From contig CAIMSP010000158.1 in the NCBI GenBank assembly GCA_903844215.1, positions 1 through 64,000 of the forward strand: DNA of 64,000 nt. The letters run 5' to 3'. The notes beneath the pieces were generated by a model. It had not been told where the DNA came from. It searched no databases and worked only from the letters and a program-made list of their open reading frames with translations. Position numbers and translations under genes: made by a program. Shown one piece after another: positions 55,575 through 64,000 of the stretch. The DNA comes from an uncultured beta proteobacterium (GTDB lineage Bacteria > Pseudomonadota > Gammaproteobacteria > Burkholderiales > Burkholderiaceae_C). Each line of letters begins with the position of its first letter. Positions within the stretch are counted from its first letter, which is position 1.

Positions 55575-55590
55575 TTGGCATCAATCGTGC
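55575..55590 (+). promoter_or_regulatory. Candidate sigma-54 promoter of glnA
   Basis: TTGGCATCAATCGTGC has GG and GC dinucleotides 12 bp apart, as required at -24/-12, and lies 55 bp before the glnA start. With the upstream NtrC-like sites and ntrBC downstream, it fits nitrogen-regulated transcription. Confidence 0.55.
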
Positions 55591-55644
55591 GTTCTTTGGC
55601 CCCGTGCAAGTTTTCAATCAGTTTCATTTAACCAGGAGTATTTG

Positions 55645-57060
55645 ATGGCAAAGACCGTCGCAGACGTGATGAAGATGGTGAAGGAAAACGAAGTCAAGTT
55701 TGTTGACTTCCGCTTTACCGATACCCGTGGCAAAGAGCAGCACGTGACCGTGCCGGTGTCGCACTTTGACGAAGACAAGTTTGTCTCGGGCCACGCCTTT
55801 GACGGCTCGTCGGTTGCCGGTTGGAAGGGCATTGAAGCCTCGGACATGCAACTCATGCCCGACCCGAATACCGCCAACCTGGATCCCTTCTTTGAAGAGA
55901 CCACGCTGTTCATGAGCTGCGACGTGATCGAGCCCAGCGACGGCAAGGCCTACGACCGCGATCCGCGTTCCATCGCCAAGCGCGCTGAAGCCTATCTGAA
56001 GGCGTCCGGCATTGGCGACACGGCCTACTTCGGACCCGAGCCCGAGTTTTTCATCTTCGACGACGTGCGCTGGAACACCGACATGTCGGGCACCTTCTTC
56101 AAGATCGAAGAATACGAAGCGCCCTGGAATTCGGGCAAGAAGCTCGATGGCGGCAACCGCGGTCACCGTCCCACCGTCAAGGGCGGCTATTTCCCCGTGC
56201 CACCGGTGGACAGCACGCAGGACATGCGCGCTGAAATGTCGCTGATCCTCGAATCCCTGGGCATCCCGGTGGAAGTGTTCCACCACGAGGTCGCGGGCGC
56301 CGGTCAAAACGAAATCGGCACGCGTTTCTCCACGCTGGTCGAGCGCGCTGACTGGACCCAGATCCTCAAGTACGTGGTGCAAAACGTGGCCAATGCCTAT
56401 GGCAAGACCGCGACCTTCATGCCCAAGCCCATCGTTGGCGACAACGGTTCCGGCATGCACGTGCACCAGTCGATCTGGAAAGACGGCAAGAACCTGTTTG
56501 CCGGTGACGGCTATGCCGGCCTGTCGGACTTTGCCCTGTACTACATCGGCGGCATCATCAAGCACGCCCGTGCCTTGAACGCCATCACGAATCCCGGCAC
56601 CAACAGCTACAAGCGCCTGGTGCCTGGCTACGAAGCCCCGGTCAAGCTGGCCTATTCGGCGAAGAACCGCTCGGCTTCGATCCGCAGTCCCTATGTGGCC
56701 AACCCCAAGGGCCGCCGCATCGAGGCGCGTTTCCCTGATCCGCTGATGAACCCCTACCTGGGTTTTGCCGCTTTGATGATGGCCGGTCTGGACGGCGTGG
56801 AAAACAAGATCCATCCGGGCGAAGCCGCTTCCAAGGATCTGTACCACCTGCCGCCCGAAGAGGACGCCAAGGTGCCAACGGTGTGCCACAGCCTGGACCA
56901 GGCGCTGGATCACCTGGACGCCGGCCGCAGCTTCCTGACCAAGGGCGGTGTCTTCACCGACTCGATGATCGACGCCTACATTGAACTCAAGATGACCGAA
57001 GTCACGCGCCTGCGCATGGCCACGCACCCGATCGAGTTTGAAATGTATTACTCGCTGTAA
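55645..57060 (+). CDS. glnA: Glutamine synthetase type I
   Basis: 471 residues from the ATG at 55645, a full-length GSI. It condenses ammonia and glutamate to glutamine using ATP. Visible signatures: [24 protein letters not shown] for the metal and glutamate site, [16 protein letters not shown] for ATP binding, and the adenylylation site Tyr400 in DLYHLPPEE. The enzyme is therefore of the GSI-beta type controlled by GlnE. It is followed by a strong terminator, separating it from ntrBC. Confidence 0.97.
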   Translation: MAKTVADVMKMVKENEVKFVDFRFTDTRGKEQHVTVPVSHFDEDKFVSGHAFDGSSVAGWKGIEASDMQLMPDPNTANLDPFFEETTLFMSCDVIEPSDGKAYDRDPRSIAKRAEAYLKASGIGDTAYFGPEPEFFIFDDVRWNTDMSGTFFKIEEYEAPWNSGKKLDGGNRGHRPTVKGGYFPVPPVDSTQDMRAEMSLILESLGIPVEVFHHEVAGAGQNEIGTRFSTLVERADWTQILKYVVQNVANAYGKTATFMPKPIVGDNGSGMHVHQSIWKDGKNLFAGDGYAGLSDFALYYIGGIIKHARALNAITNPGTNSYKRLVPGYEAPVKLAYSAKNRSASIRSPYVANPKGRRIEARFPDPLMNPYLGFAALMMAGLDGVENKIHPGEAASKDLYHLPPEEDAKVPTVCHSLDQALDHLDAGRSFLTKGGVFTDSMIDAYIELKMTEVTRLRMATHPIEFEMYYSL

Positions 57061-57090
57061 ATCTGCCTCGCGGGCTGATTTAAGTTGGCA

Positions 57091-57116
57091 AAAGGACGGC
57101 GCAAGCCGTCCTTTTT
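57091..57116 (+). terminator. Rho-independent terminator after glnA
   Basis: AAAGGACGGC-GCAA-GCCGTCCTTT followed by TT, 31 bp past the glnA stop. The perfect 10-bp stem and T-run make this a strong terminator. Confidence 0.92.
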
Positions 57117-57232
57117 CATTGGAGCGTGAACTGCGCCATTGCTTTGGCGAAGCTTTGAGACATACTTGAGACTTTGCGGGGCCGTCCGCAGCCATGCAGA
57201 GCGAGCCTGCTCTGTCCTCAATCGATTGGGTT

Positions 57233-57712
57233 ATGAAAAAAATCTTCTTCACCCTGCTGAGCAGTTTCGCCCTGCTTCATCACGCTGCGGCGCTGGACGG
57301 CGCGATTTACCGCTGCGGCAACGAATACACGAACACCGCGACCGCCGAGCAGATGAAGAATTGCAAGCTCGTCACGGGCGGCAATGTGACCGTGGTGCAA
57401 AGCCCCAAGCCGGCGCCCAAAGCGTCGGGCAGCGCCAAGCCGGCCTCTGCGGCAAGCAATGGCGCGGCGCAGCGCGAGCGCGATGCCGAGTCGCGTGCCA
57501 TCCTGACATCGGAGCTGCGCAAGACGCAGGCGCGGCTGGATGAACTCAACAAGGACTACAACAACGGCGAGCCGGAAAAGCGCGGCGATGAAGCGCGCAA
57601 TCATCAAAAGTATCTGGATCGCGTGGCCGAAATCAAGGCCAGCATCGCGCGCGCGCAAAGCGACATCGACGGCCTCAAGCGCGAGATTTCCCGCCTGCCT
57701 GTGAATAATTGA
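57233..57712 (+). CDS. Exported protein of unknown function between glnA and ntrB
   Basis: 159 residues from the ATG at 57233. Signal peptide (IFFTLLSSFALLHHAAA); a short N-terminal DUF4124-like strand pair (GAIYRCGNEYTNTATAEQMK), a Pro/Ala/Lys linker, then a C-terminal helix (AILTSELRKTQARLDELNK, VAEIKASIARAQSDIDGL) likely to coil. It overlaps ntrB by 1 bp (TGATG), so it is translated with it. Confidence 0.75.
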   Translation: MKKIFFTLLSSFALLHHAAALDGAIYRCGNEYTNTATAEQMKNCKLVTGGNVTVVQSPKPAPKASGSAKPASAASNGAAQRERDAESRAILTSELRKTQARLDELNKDYNNGEPEKRGDEARNHQKYLDRVAEIKASIARAQSDIDGLKREISRLPVNN

Positions 57713-58842
57713 TGGATGTTGCGGCACAGACCTTGTGCGCAACGGATTCGACTTTGAACACGACCCCTCCTGCCGCTTCCGATTCAGACCCGGCGAGCCG
57801 CTTTCAGGCCTTCGATTTGCTCGCGACGCTGGTGGCGGTGCTGCGCCAGGACGGCGTGGTGCTGTTTGCCAATGCGGCGCTGGAAGACGCGCTGGGGATA
57901 TCGCGCCGCGCCATTCAAGGCAGTCCCTTCGCCGACTTCTTCACCGAGCCCGCCGCGTTGCAGAGCGCCTTGGCGGGCGCTGGCAGCAACGAATTCGCTG
58001 CACTGCGCTACGACGCCTGGCTCAATCGCCTGAATCAGGATCCGCTGCCGGTGCACGTGGTGCTGGCCCAGTCTGATCTGCCGGGTGAGGTCATCATCGA
58101 GCTGCTGCCGCTGGAGCAGCAGGCGCGCCAGGACCGCGAAGAGCGCTTGCTCGCGCAGGCGCAAACCAACAAGGAACTGATACGCAACCTGGCGCATGAA
58201 ATCAAGAACCCCTTGGGCGGCATTCGGGGTGCGGCACAGTTGCTCGAAATGGAGATGGATTCGCGCGAGCTCAAGGAGTACACGCAGGTCATCATCCACG
58301 AAGCCGACCGCCTGCAAACGCTGGTGGACCGGCTGCTGGCGCCGCACCGGCGCCCGCACGTGGTGGGCGACGTGAACATCCACGAGGTGTGCGAACGCGT
58401 GCGCTCGCTGATACTGGCCGAGTTCCCCAAGGGGCTCAAGGTGCAACGCGACTACGACATCTCCATCCCTGAATTTCGCGGCGACCGCGAGCAGCTGATC
58501 CAGGCGCTGCTCAACATCGCGCACAACGCCGCGCAGGCGCTGGCCGAGCGCATCGCGCAGGACACGGCGCAGCTCACTTTGCGCACCCGCGTCGCGCGCC
58601 AGACGACGTTTGGCAAGCAGCGCTATCGATTGGCACTGGAATTGCATGTCATTGACAACGGGCCTGGCGTCCCGGACTCGATCAAGGACCGCATTTTTTT
58701 CCCCCTGGTGTCGGGGCGTGAAGGCGGTTCCGGCTTGGGTCTGACGCTGGCCCAGACTTTTGTGCAGCAACACCATGGTTTGATCGAATGCGACAGCGTG
58801 CCGGGTCGCACCGATTTCAAAATCCTGATACCGCTGCCCTAG
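57712..58842 (+). CDS. ntrB: Nitrogen regulation sensor kinase NtrB
   Basis: 376 residues. N-terminal PAS domain (FDLLATLVAVLRQDGVVLF), H-box with phospho-acceptor His162 (NLAHEIKNPLGGIRG), and ATPase motifs (IDNGPGVPDSI, GGSGLGLTLA). NtrB phosphorylates NtrC when nitrogen is short, under PII control. It is soluble, with no membrane segments. Confidence 0.95.
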   Translation: MDVAAQTLCATDSTLNTTPPAASDSDPASRFQAFDLLATLVAVLRQDGVVLFANAALEDALGISRRAIQGSPFADFFTEPAALQSALAGAGSNEFAALRYDAWLNRLNQDPLPVHVVLAQSDLPGEVIIELLPLEQQARQDREERLLAQAQTNKELIRNLAHEIKNPLGGIRGAAQLLEMEMDSRELKEYTQVIIHEADRLQTLVDRLLAPHRRPHVVGDVNIHEVCERVRSLILAEFPKGLKVQRDYDISIPEFRGDREQLIQALLNIAHNAAQALAERIAQDTAQLTLRTRVARQTTFGKQRYRLALELHVIDNGPGVPDSIKDRIFFPLVSGREGGSGLGLTLAQTFVQQHHGLIECDSVPGRTDFKILIPLP

Positions 58843-58882
58843 AACTTTTCAGAAGATTTTTTGACCAGGGGAAGGCATCAAC

Positions 58883-60382
58883 ATGAAGCCAATTTGGATC
58901 GTAGACGATGACCAGTCCATACGCTTCGTCCTGGAGAAGGCGCTGCTGCGCGAGAACCTGCCGAGTCGCAGTTTCAGCCATCCGCGCGACGTGCTACAGG
59001 CCCTGGAGAAGGCCACGCCCGAGGACGGCCCGCAGATCCTGGTGAGTGACATCCGCATGCCGGGCGGTTCCGGCCTGGACCTGCTGGCCAAGGTCAAGGA
59101 GAAACTGCCCAGCCTGCCGGTCATCATCATGACGGCGTTCTCTGATCTGGAGAGCGCCGTGTCGGCGTTTCAGGGCGGCGCCTTCGAGTACCTGCCCAAG
59201 CCCTTTGACGTGCCCAAGGCGGTGGAGCTGATACGCCGTGCCGTGCAAGAGAGCCAGCGTGAAGAGGTGGCGCAGGAGCAACTCGCGGCCGCGCCCGAAA
59301 TGCTGGGCCAGGCCAGCGCCATGCAAGACGTGTTTCGCGCCATCGGGCGCTTGAGCCAGAGCAACGTCACGGTGATGATCACCGGCGAGTCCGGCACCGG
59401 CAAGGAACTGGTGGCGCGCGCGCTGCACAAGCATTCGCCGCGCGGCGAAGCCGGCAGCAATGGCCCCTTTGTCGCGATCAACACGGCCGCGATCCCCAAG
59501 GACTTGCTCGAGTCCGAACTCTTTGGCCATGAACGCGGCGCCTTCACCGGGGCTCAGACGATGCGCCGCGGACGCTTCGAGCAGGCCGATGGTGGCACGC
59601 TGTTTCTGGATGAAATCGGCGACATGCCGTTCGATCTGCAAACGCGTTTGCTGCGTGTGCTCAGCGACGGACACTTCTACCGCGTTGGCGGACACCAGGC
59701 AGTCAAGACCAATGTGCGCGTGATCGCGGCCACGCACCAGGATCTGGAGCAGCGCGTGAAGGAGGGCGCGTTTCGCGAAGACCTGTTCCATCGCTTGAAC
59801 GTGATCCGCCTGCGCCTGCCAGCGTTGCGCGAACGGCGCGAAGACATTCCCATGCTGACGCGCCACTTCCTGCGTTCCAGCGCGCTGCAGCTGGGCGTCG
59901 AGCCCAAGCGCATCGCCGACGCCGCGCTGGCGCGCCTGAGTCAGTTTGCCTTTCCCGGCAACGTGCGCCAACTGGAAAACATCTGCCACTGGCTCACGGT
60001 GATGGCGCCGTCCCAGGTGATCGAGGCCAAGGACTTGCCCCCGGAAGTGCTGGCCAGCCCCGACCGGCCGCAGCCCAGTGTCACGCCGCTGGCGCCGGCC
60101 GCGCTGGCGGATGTGGCAGCGGCCGAAGGCGAGGGCGCCACGGAGCCGGCGGCGGAACTGCCCGGCAGCGGCGAATGGGAGCTGGGCATGGCGCTGCACG
60201 CCCAGGCCTTGCTCGAGTCCGGTTGCAGCGACGTCTGGGACGTGCTGACGCGGCAGTTCGAGTCCCGCCTGATCCGCGTGGCGCTGGCCCATACCAAAGG
60301 CCGACGCATCGAGGCCGCGAACAAGCTGGGCATGGGGCGCAACACCATCACGCGCAAGATCGCCGAACTCGGGATCGAGTGA
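58883..60382 (+). CDS. ntrC: Nitrogen regulation response regulator NtrC
   Basis: 499 residues. Receiver with Asp56 ([12 protein letters not shown]), sigma-54 AAA+ domain with Walker A GESGTGKE near 172 and the GAFTGAQ sigma-contact loop near 217, and a Fis-type HTH at the end ([19 protein letters not shown]). It activates sigma-54 promoters such as the one proposed before glnA. It starts 40 bp after ntrB. Confidence 0.96.
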   Translation: MKPIWIVDDDQSIRFVLEKALLRENLPSRSFSHPRDVLQALEKATPEDGPQILVSDIRMPGGSGLDLLAKVKEKLPSLPVIIMTAFSDLESAVSAFQGGAFEYLPKPFDVPKAVELIRRAVQESQREEVAQEQLAAAPEMLGQASAMQDVFRAIGRLSQSNVTVMITGESGTGKELVARALHKHSPRGEAGSNGPFVAINTAAIPKDLLESELFGHERGAFTGAQTMRRGRFEQADGGTLFLDEIGDMPFDLQTRLLRVLSDGHFYRVGGHQAVKTNVRVIAATHQDLEQRVKEGAFREDLFHRLNVIRLRLPALRERREDIPMLTRHFLRSSALQLGVEPKRIADAALARLSQFAFPGNVRQLENICHWLTVMAPSQVIEAKDLPPEVLASPDRPQPSVTPLAPAALADVAAAEGEGATEPAAELPGSGEWELGMALHAQALLESGCSDVWDVLTRQFESRLIRVALAHTKGRRIEAANKLGMGRNTITRKIAELGIE

Positions 60383-60407
60383 GCCGCCGCTGCGGCTTAG
60401 CCAGGAC

Positions 60408-61166
60408 TCAGCGCGGCGCCAGGCGGATGGCGCCATCCAGGCGGATCACCTCGCCATTGAGCATGTCGTTTTCGATGATGTGCTTGGCCAGTTTGGCGTA
60501 GTCGTTGGGCGTGCCCAGGCGCGAAGGGAAGGGCACGCTGGCGGCCAGCGCGTCCTGCACTTCCTGGGGCATGCCGAACAGCATCGGCGTGCCGAAAATG
60601 CCCGGCGCGATCGTCATGTTGCGAATGCCATTGCGCGCCAGGTCACGTGCGATCGGCAGCGTCATGCCCACCACGCCGCCCTTGGAGGCGCTGTAGGCGG
60701 CCTGTCCCATCTGCCCGTCGTACGCCGCCACCGACGCCGTCGAGATCATCACGCCGCGCTCGCCCGTGGCTTCGGGGCTGTTCTTGCTCATGGCCTCGGC
60801 CGCGAGCCGGATCATGTTGAAGCTGCCGATCAGATTCACGGTGATGGTCTTGCTGAAAGCGCCAAGCGAATGGGCGCCGCTCTTGCCGACGGTCTTTTCC
60901 GCCGGCGCGATGCCGGCGCAGTTCACCAGCCCCATCAGCTTGCCCAGCGACACGGCCTTGGCCACGACCGCCTGGCCATCGGCTTCCTGGCTCACGTCGC
61001 AGCGCACGAAGGCGCCGCCGATCTCCTTGGCCACGGCCTCACCCTTGTCGGCCTGCATGTCGGCGATGACGACGGTGGCGCCGTTGGCGGCGAGCATGCG
61101 CGCCGTGCCTTCACCCAGGCCCGAGGCCCCGCCGGTGACGATGAATACTTTGCCTGCGATGTCCAT
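60408..61166 (-). CDS. SDR-family 3-hydroxyacyl-CoA dehydrogenase (HSD17B10-like)
   Basis: 252 residues. Short-chain dehydrogenase with the NAD site [20 protein letters not shown] and catalytic YSASK ([20 protein letters not shown]). The sequence resembles type II 3-hydroxyacyl-CoA dehydrogenase, which oxidises 2-methyl-3-hydroxybutyryl-CoA in isoleucine breakdown. The LiuR-like operator upstream agrees with a branched-chain acid role. Confidence 0.88.
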   Translation of the reverse strand: MDIAGKVFIVTGGASGLGEGTARMLAANGATVVIADMQADKGEAVAKEIGGAFVRCDVSQEADGQAVVAKAVSLGKLMGLVNCAGIAPAEKTVGKSGAHSLGAFSKTITVNLIGSFNMIRLAAEAMSKNSPEATGERGVMISTASVAAYDGQMGQAAYSASKGGVVGMTLPIARDLARNGIRNMTIAPGIFGTPMLFGMPQEVQDALAASVPFPSRLGTPNDYAKLAKHIIENDMLNGEVIRLDGAIRLAPR

Positions 61167-61184
61167 GCTGACTCCCGATTTGAG

Positions 61185-61206
61185 TTGACGTTAACGTAAA
61201 CGTCAA
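61185..61206. promoter_or_regulatory. LiuR/AtuR-like operator before the SDR gene
   Basis: TTGACGTTAACG continuing TAAACGTCAA is a near-perfect 22-bp palindrome 18 bp upstream of the SDR start. It resembles known operators of MerR/TetR regulators of branched-chain acid catabolism. The regulator is not in the window. Confidence 0.6.
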
Positions 61207-61244
61207 TTATCGCCCAGGCCGCCGTTGCGCGGCATGGCCGCAGC

Positions 61245-62222
61245 CTACATCAACAGGTGTTCGCCCGCGTTGTCGCCGCCGAGCGTGACGTAGTTCACCT
61301 TGCGGATGTCCATGAGCTTCTTGCCGCCGGCGTAGCTGATGGAGCTTTGCACGTCCTGCTCCATCTCGATCAGCGTGCTCGCCAAGCTGCCGCGAATCGG
61401 CTCCAGGATGCGCTTGCCTTCGACATGCTTGTACTCACCCTTGTTGAAGTCGGACGCGCTGCCGTAGTATTCCTTGAACAGCTTGCCGTCCACCTCCACC
61501 GTCTGCCCCGGGCTCTCCTCGTGGCCGGCGAGCAGCGAGCCGATCATCACCATGCTGGCACCAAAGCGGATGGACTTGGCGATGTCGCCATGTTCGCGGA
61601 TGCCGCCGTCGGCGATGATGGGCTTGGTCGCAACGCGGGCACACCATTTGACGGCGCTGAGCTGCCAGCCGCCGGTGCCAAAACCGGTCTTGAGCTTGGT
61701 GATGCAGACCTTGCCCGGACCGATCCCGACCTTGGTCGCATCCGCGCCCCAGTTCTCCAGATCGATCACCGCTTCGGGCGTGGCCACATTGCCGGCGATG
61801 ATGAAGGCACCGGGCATTCTTTCCTTCAGGTGCTCGATCATCTTTCGCACGCTGTCGGAGTGTCCGTGCGCGATGTCGATGGTGATGTATTCGGGCGTCA
61901 GTCCCAAGGCCAGCAACTGCTCCACCGTGGCGTAGTCGGGCGGCTTCACGCCCAAAGAAATCGACGCGTACAGGCCCAGGGCCTTCATGTCCTGGACAAA
62001 TTTCACATTGTCCAGATCGAAGCGGTGCATCACGTAGAAGTAGCCGTTTTGCGCCAGCCAGACGCAGATCTTCTGGTTCACCACGGTCTTCATGTTGGCC
62101 GGGACCACGGGGATGCGAAAGCTGCGTGCACCCAGCGTGACACTGGCGTCGCACTCGGAGCGGCTGTCAACGCGGCATTTGCGCGGCAGCAGAAGAATGT
62201 TGTCGTAGTCGAATATTTCCAT
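61245..62222 (-). CDS. guaC: GMP reductase
   Basis: 325 residues. It converts GMP to IMP with NADPH. Start [16 protein letters not shown]; catalytic Cys173 in [15 protein letters not shown]; substrate loops [12 protein letters not shown] and [15 protein letters not shown]. There is no CBS insert, which separates it from IMP dehydrogenase. It faces upstream toward an intergenic terminator. Confidence 0.93.
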   Translation of the reverse strand: MEIFDYDNILLLPRKCRVDSRSECDASVTLGARSFRIPVVPANMKTVVNQKICVWLAQNGYFYVMHRFDLDNVKFVQDMKALGLYASISLGVKPPDYATVEQLLALGLTPEYITIDIAHGHSDSVRKMIEHLKERMPGAFIIAGNVATPEAVIDLENWGADATKVGIGPGKVCITKLKTGFGTGGWQLSAVKWCARVATKPIIADGGIREHGDIAKSIRFGASMVMIGSLLAGHEESPGQTVEVDGKLFKEYYGSASDFNKGEYKHVEGKRILEPIRGSLASTLIEMEQDVQSSISYAGGKKLMDIRKVNYVTLGGDNAGEHLLM

Positions 62223-62290
62223 GGGTCACTCCGTTCACAAAACAAGGGATGTGAGCGCTTGGACTGAGCCCGGCTTCATTTTTGCAAGGC

Positions 62291-62324
62291 AAAAAAAACC
62301 GGGCCAAAAATGCTTGGGCCCGGT
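62291..62324 (-). terminator. Rho-independent terminator on the minus strand
   Basis: Read on the minus strand, ACCGGGCC pairs with GGCCCGGT around a CAAGCATTTTT loop, followed by a run of eight T. It ends transcription of the exonuclease III gene about 95 bp beyond its stop and 70 bp before the guaC start; attenuation of guaC is an alternative. Confidence 0.8.
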
Positions 62325-62415
62325 GCCCGATTCTATCAGCGCGCCAGCAGCATGGCGAAAACTGAAAACACCAACGCACGCACCGGTTGGTCGCAAGTGC
62401 TTGGCGTGCCTAGTG

Positions 62416-63180
62416 CTATGCCAGCGTCAGCAGCACCGGCGCGTGGTCGCTGGGGCGCTCGTTCTTGCGCGGGCTCTTGTCGATGACGCAGGCTTGCACC
62501 AGCGGCTGCAGCGCCTGGCTCACCAGGATGTGGTCGATGCGCAGGCCGCGGTTGCGCCGAAAGGCAAACTCGCGGTAGTCCCACCAGGAGTAGCTTTTCT
62601 CGGCTTGAGGAAACAGCCGGAACGCATCCACCAGGCCCAGCGCGATGAGGGCGCGCAAGTGGTAGCGCTCTTCTTCCGTGCAGTGGATGCTCTCATGCAG
62701 GCCCACCGGGTCCCACACGTCGGCGTCGTCAAAGGTGATGTTGAAGTCGCCCATCAGCACCAACCGGGGATGCTGCGCCAGCTCCGCCCGCACCCAGTCG
62801 CGCAGGCCCTTGAGCCAGTTCATCTTGTAGTCGAACTTGTCGCTGCCGGGCTCCTGGCCGTTGGGAAAATAGGCGCCGATGACGCGCACGCCCTGCACCG
62901 TGGCGCTGATGACGCGCGCCATGTCGTCGCTGAAGCCGGGGATGTTCTTCACCACGTCGGTGGCGCTTTCGCGCGTGATCAGCGCCACGCCGTTGTAGGT
63001 CTTCTGGCCGAACCACTGCGCCTGGTAGCCCGCGTCGGCAAAAGCCTGGAGCGGGAATTTGTCGTCGGTCATCTTGATTTCCTGCAGCGCCAGCGCGTCC
63101 ACCGGATTCGCGGCCAGCCAGTCCAGCACCTGGGGCAGGCGCACGGTGAGGGAGTTGATGTTCCAGGTGGCGAGTTGCAT
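62416..63180 (-). CDS. xthA: Exodeoxyribonuclease III (ExoA/Xth family)
   Basis: 254 residues. AP endonuclease and 3'-5' exonuclease of base excision repair. Signatures: Asn7 in TWNINSLTVRLPQ, Glu34 in ALQEIKM, MGDFNITFDDADVWDP, and SDHAPVLLTLA at the C-terminus with the catalytic Asp/His. Full length and intact. Confidence 0.94.
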   Translation of the reverse strand: MQLATWNINSLTVRLPQVLDWLAANPVDALALQEIKMTDDKFPLQAFADAGYQAQWFGQKTYNGVALITRESATDVVKNIPGFSDDMARVISATVQGVRVIGAYFPNGQEPGSDKFDYKMNWLKGLRDWVRAELAQHPRLVLMGDFNITFDDADVWDPVGLHESIHCTEEERYHLRALIALGLVDAFRLFPQAEKSYSWWDYREFAFRRNRGLRIDHILVSQALQPLVQACVIDKSPRKNERPSDHAPVLLTLA

Positions 63181-63540
63181 GACGTTTGTATCTTATTGAT
63201 TTATAAATAAAAATTAAATGTTTGTTGCAAAAATTCTATCTGGCTACCCATCTAGCTACCCAAATGAGGGTAGGTGCGAAATTCACGTTCGGCAATTTCC
63301 AATCAATATCTACAATCTTCGCCTTTGAAGTACGCTTTTGCTGCATCCATGGCGCGATCTTCGATGTGCAATGATTGGGCGACAAATCAAGATTTCGGAT
63401 TTTGAATCGGGTACCGAATCTTTTCGTTTAGCTATTCGCTTTTGGCCAATCTTCTGGCACTAGTAGTTCGTTCCATCAATAACATTACAAAATAGCGGAT
63501 AATCGCCATGATCTTTTTTCAACTCTTGATGGGAGTGATT
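63181..63540. other. AT-rich intergenic stretch before the transposase
   Basis: About 360 bp of clearly lower GC than the rest of the window, with short repeats of GGCTACCC / TAGCTACCC near 63242-63262. There is no credible gene; a minus-strand frame from 63460 is the shadow of the transposase. The left end of the insertion sequence probably lies near 63460-63500 (TTCGTTCCATCAATAACATT), but the terminal repeat cannot be confirmed without the other end. Confidence 0.5.
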
Positions 63541-64000
63541 ATGGCCAGAAAGACAAAGCGTGCGGCATTGGTGTTGACGACTGAGCACCGAACGATGCTC
63601 ACTGAACTTGCGGGATCGAGAACAGCACCGATACGCGAGGTGGAGCGAGCCAAGATTTTGGTGGGCTACGCTGATGGGGCGACGATCAGCGACCTGATGC
63701 GTCGAATCGGAGTTGGGCGCCCGATGATCTACAAGTGCATTGACAAAGCGTTGGCCGCCGGAGTAGGTGCAGGGCTCAAGGATACCTACCACCGTCCCCA
63801 CGAGCCAGAGATCACCGACGAAGCAAAGGCGTGGGTGGTCAGCCTGGCGTGCACCAAGCCCACCGATCACGGACTGGCAGCCGAACTGTGGTCCATTTCG
63901 GCGTTGGCTCGCTTCATCAGCGAACATGCTGCGCAAGCCGGGCATCCGCGCCTGACGCAGGCCGGCAAGAGTACCGTGTGGCGAATCCTGAATGAGCATG
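63541..64000 (+). CDS. IS630-family transposase, 5' part (runs off the window)
   Basis: At least 153 codons, open to the last base, starting MARKTKRAALVLTTEHR. The N-terminal HTH (REVERAKILVGYADGATISD, RRIGVGRPMIYKCI) and the next region (DHGLAAELWSISALARFI, GKSTVWRILNEH) match IS630/Tc1-mariner-type transposases of bacteria. The DDE catalytic domain must lie beyond the window. The codon use and the AT-rich flank are foreign in character. Confidence 0.82.
   Translation, partial: MARKTKRAALVLTTEHRTMLTELAGSRTAPIREVERAKILVGYADGATISDLMRRIGVGRPMIYKCIDKALAAGVGAGLKDTYHRPHEPEITDEAKAWVVSLACTKPTDHGLAAELWSISALARFISEHAAQAGHPRLTQAGKSTVWRILNEH

Overview
This 64 kb window is a GC-rich, gene-dense bacterial chromosome segment. 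It is most likely from the Burkholderiales and probably from a Comamonadaceae-like relative. That placement is an inference from gene content: an imuA-imuB-dnaE2 mutagenesis cassette, glnA-ntrB-ntrC, a PAS-LuxR regulator divergent from a CoA-transferase pair, and a DUF2239 gene. No rRNA, tRNA or CRISPR array was recognised.

Layout. 0-2 kb: PAS-LuxR regulator and the two subunits of a 3-oxoacid CoA-transferase. 2-10 kb: a long minus-strand run of murA (with Asp in place of the fosfomycin-target Cys), a DUF167 gene, and then a tightly overlapping four-gene operon. That operon encodes a coiled-coil protein, a ClpB-like AAA+ ATPase, a radical-SAM-type Fe-S protein and a zinc-ribbon Ser/Thr kinase; I know of no assigned function for it, and it is the best candidate here for an undescribed system. 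10-15 kb: LexA-controlled imuA, imuB and dnaE2. 15-16 kb: a PIN/RHH toxin-antitoxin (TA) pair set between two copies of the dnaE2 3' end. 16-18.4 kb: two membrane-anchored J-domain-like proteins. 18.6-20.6 kb: a two-component system. 20.8-33 kb: mixed metabolic and secreted genes, including S41, C1 and S9 peptidases, a VOC protein, a Phd/VapC module, an SGNH-like protein and ycaO.

33-37.5 kb is a TA island. A MATE transporter gene is followed by hicAB, a second partial copy of the MATE 3' end, a relBE-type pair, a third partial copy of the MATE 3' end, and a decayed parDE-like remnant. 37.8-52 kb is a carbohydrate utilisation locus: TonB-dependent receptor, LacI regulator, GH1 beta-glucosidase, a complete sugar ABC transporter, a secreted GH30 glycosidase and two flavin-dependent halogenase paralogues. 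Similar LacI-type operators lie in front of the receptor gene and the GH1 gene. The likely substrate is a beta-glucan or beta-glucoside.

52-64 kb is mostly housekeeping: an RsuA-type pseudouridine synthase, a polysaccharide deacetylase, an EI24-like membrane protein, a CinA-type molybdopterin-binding protein, glnA with a candidate sigma-54/NtrC control region, ntrB-ntrC, an SDR dehydrogenase with a LiuR-like operator, guaC, exonuclease III, and at the right edge the start of an IS630-family transposase after an AT-rich gap. A recurring theme is that three minus-strand TA modules sit just past the stop codon of a plus-strand gene, each followed by a duplicated fragment of that gene's 3' end.
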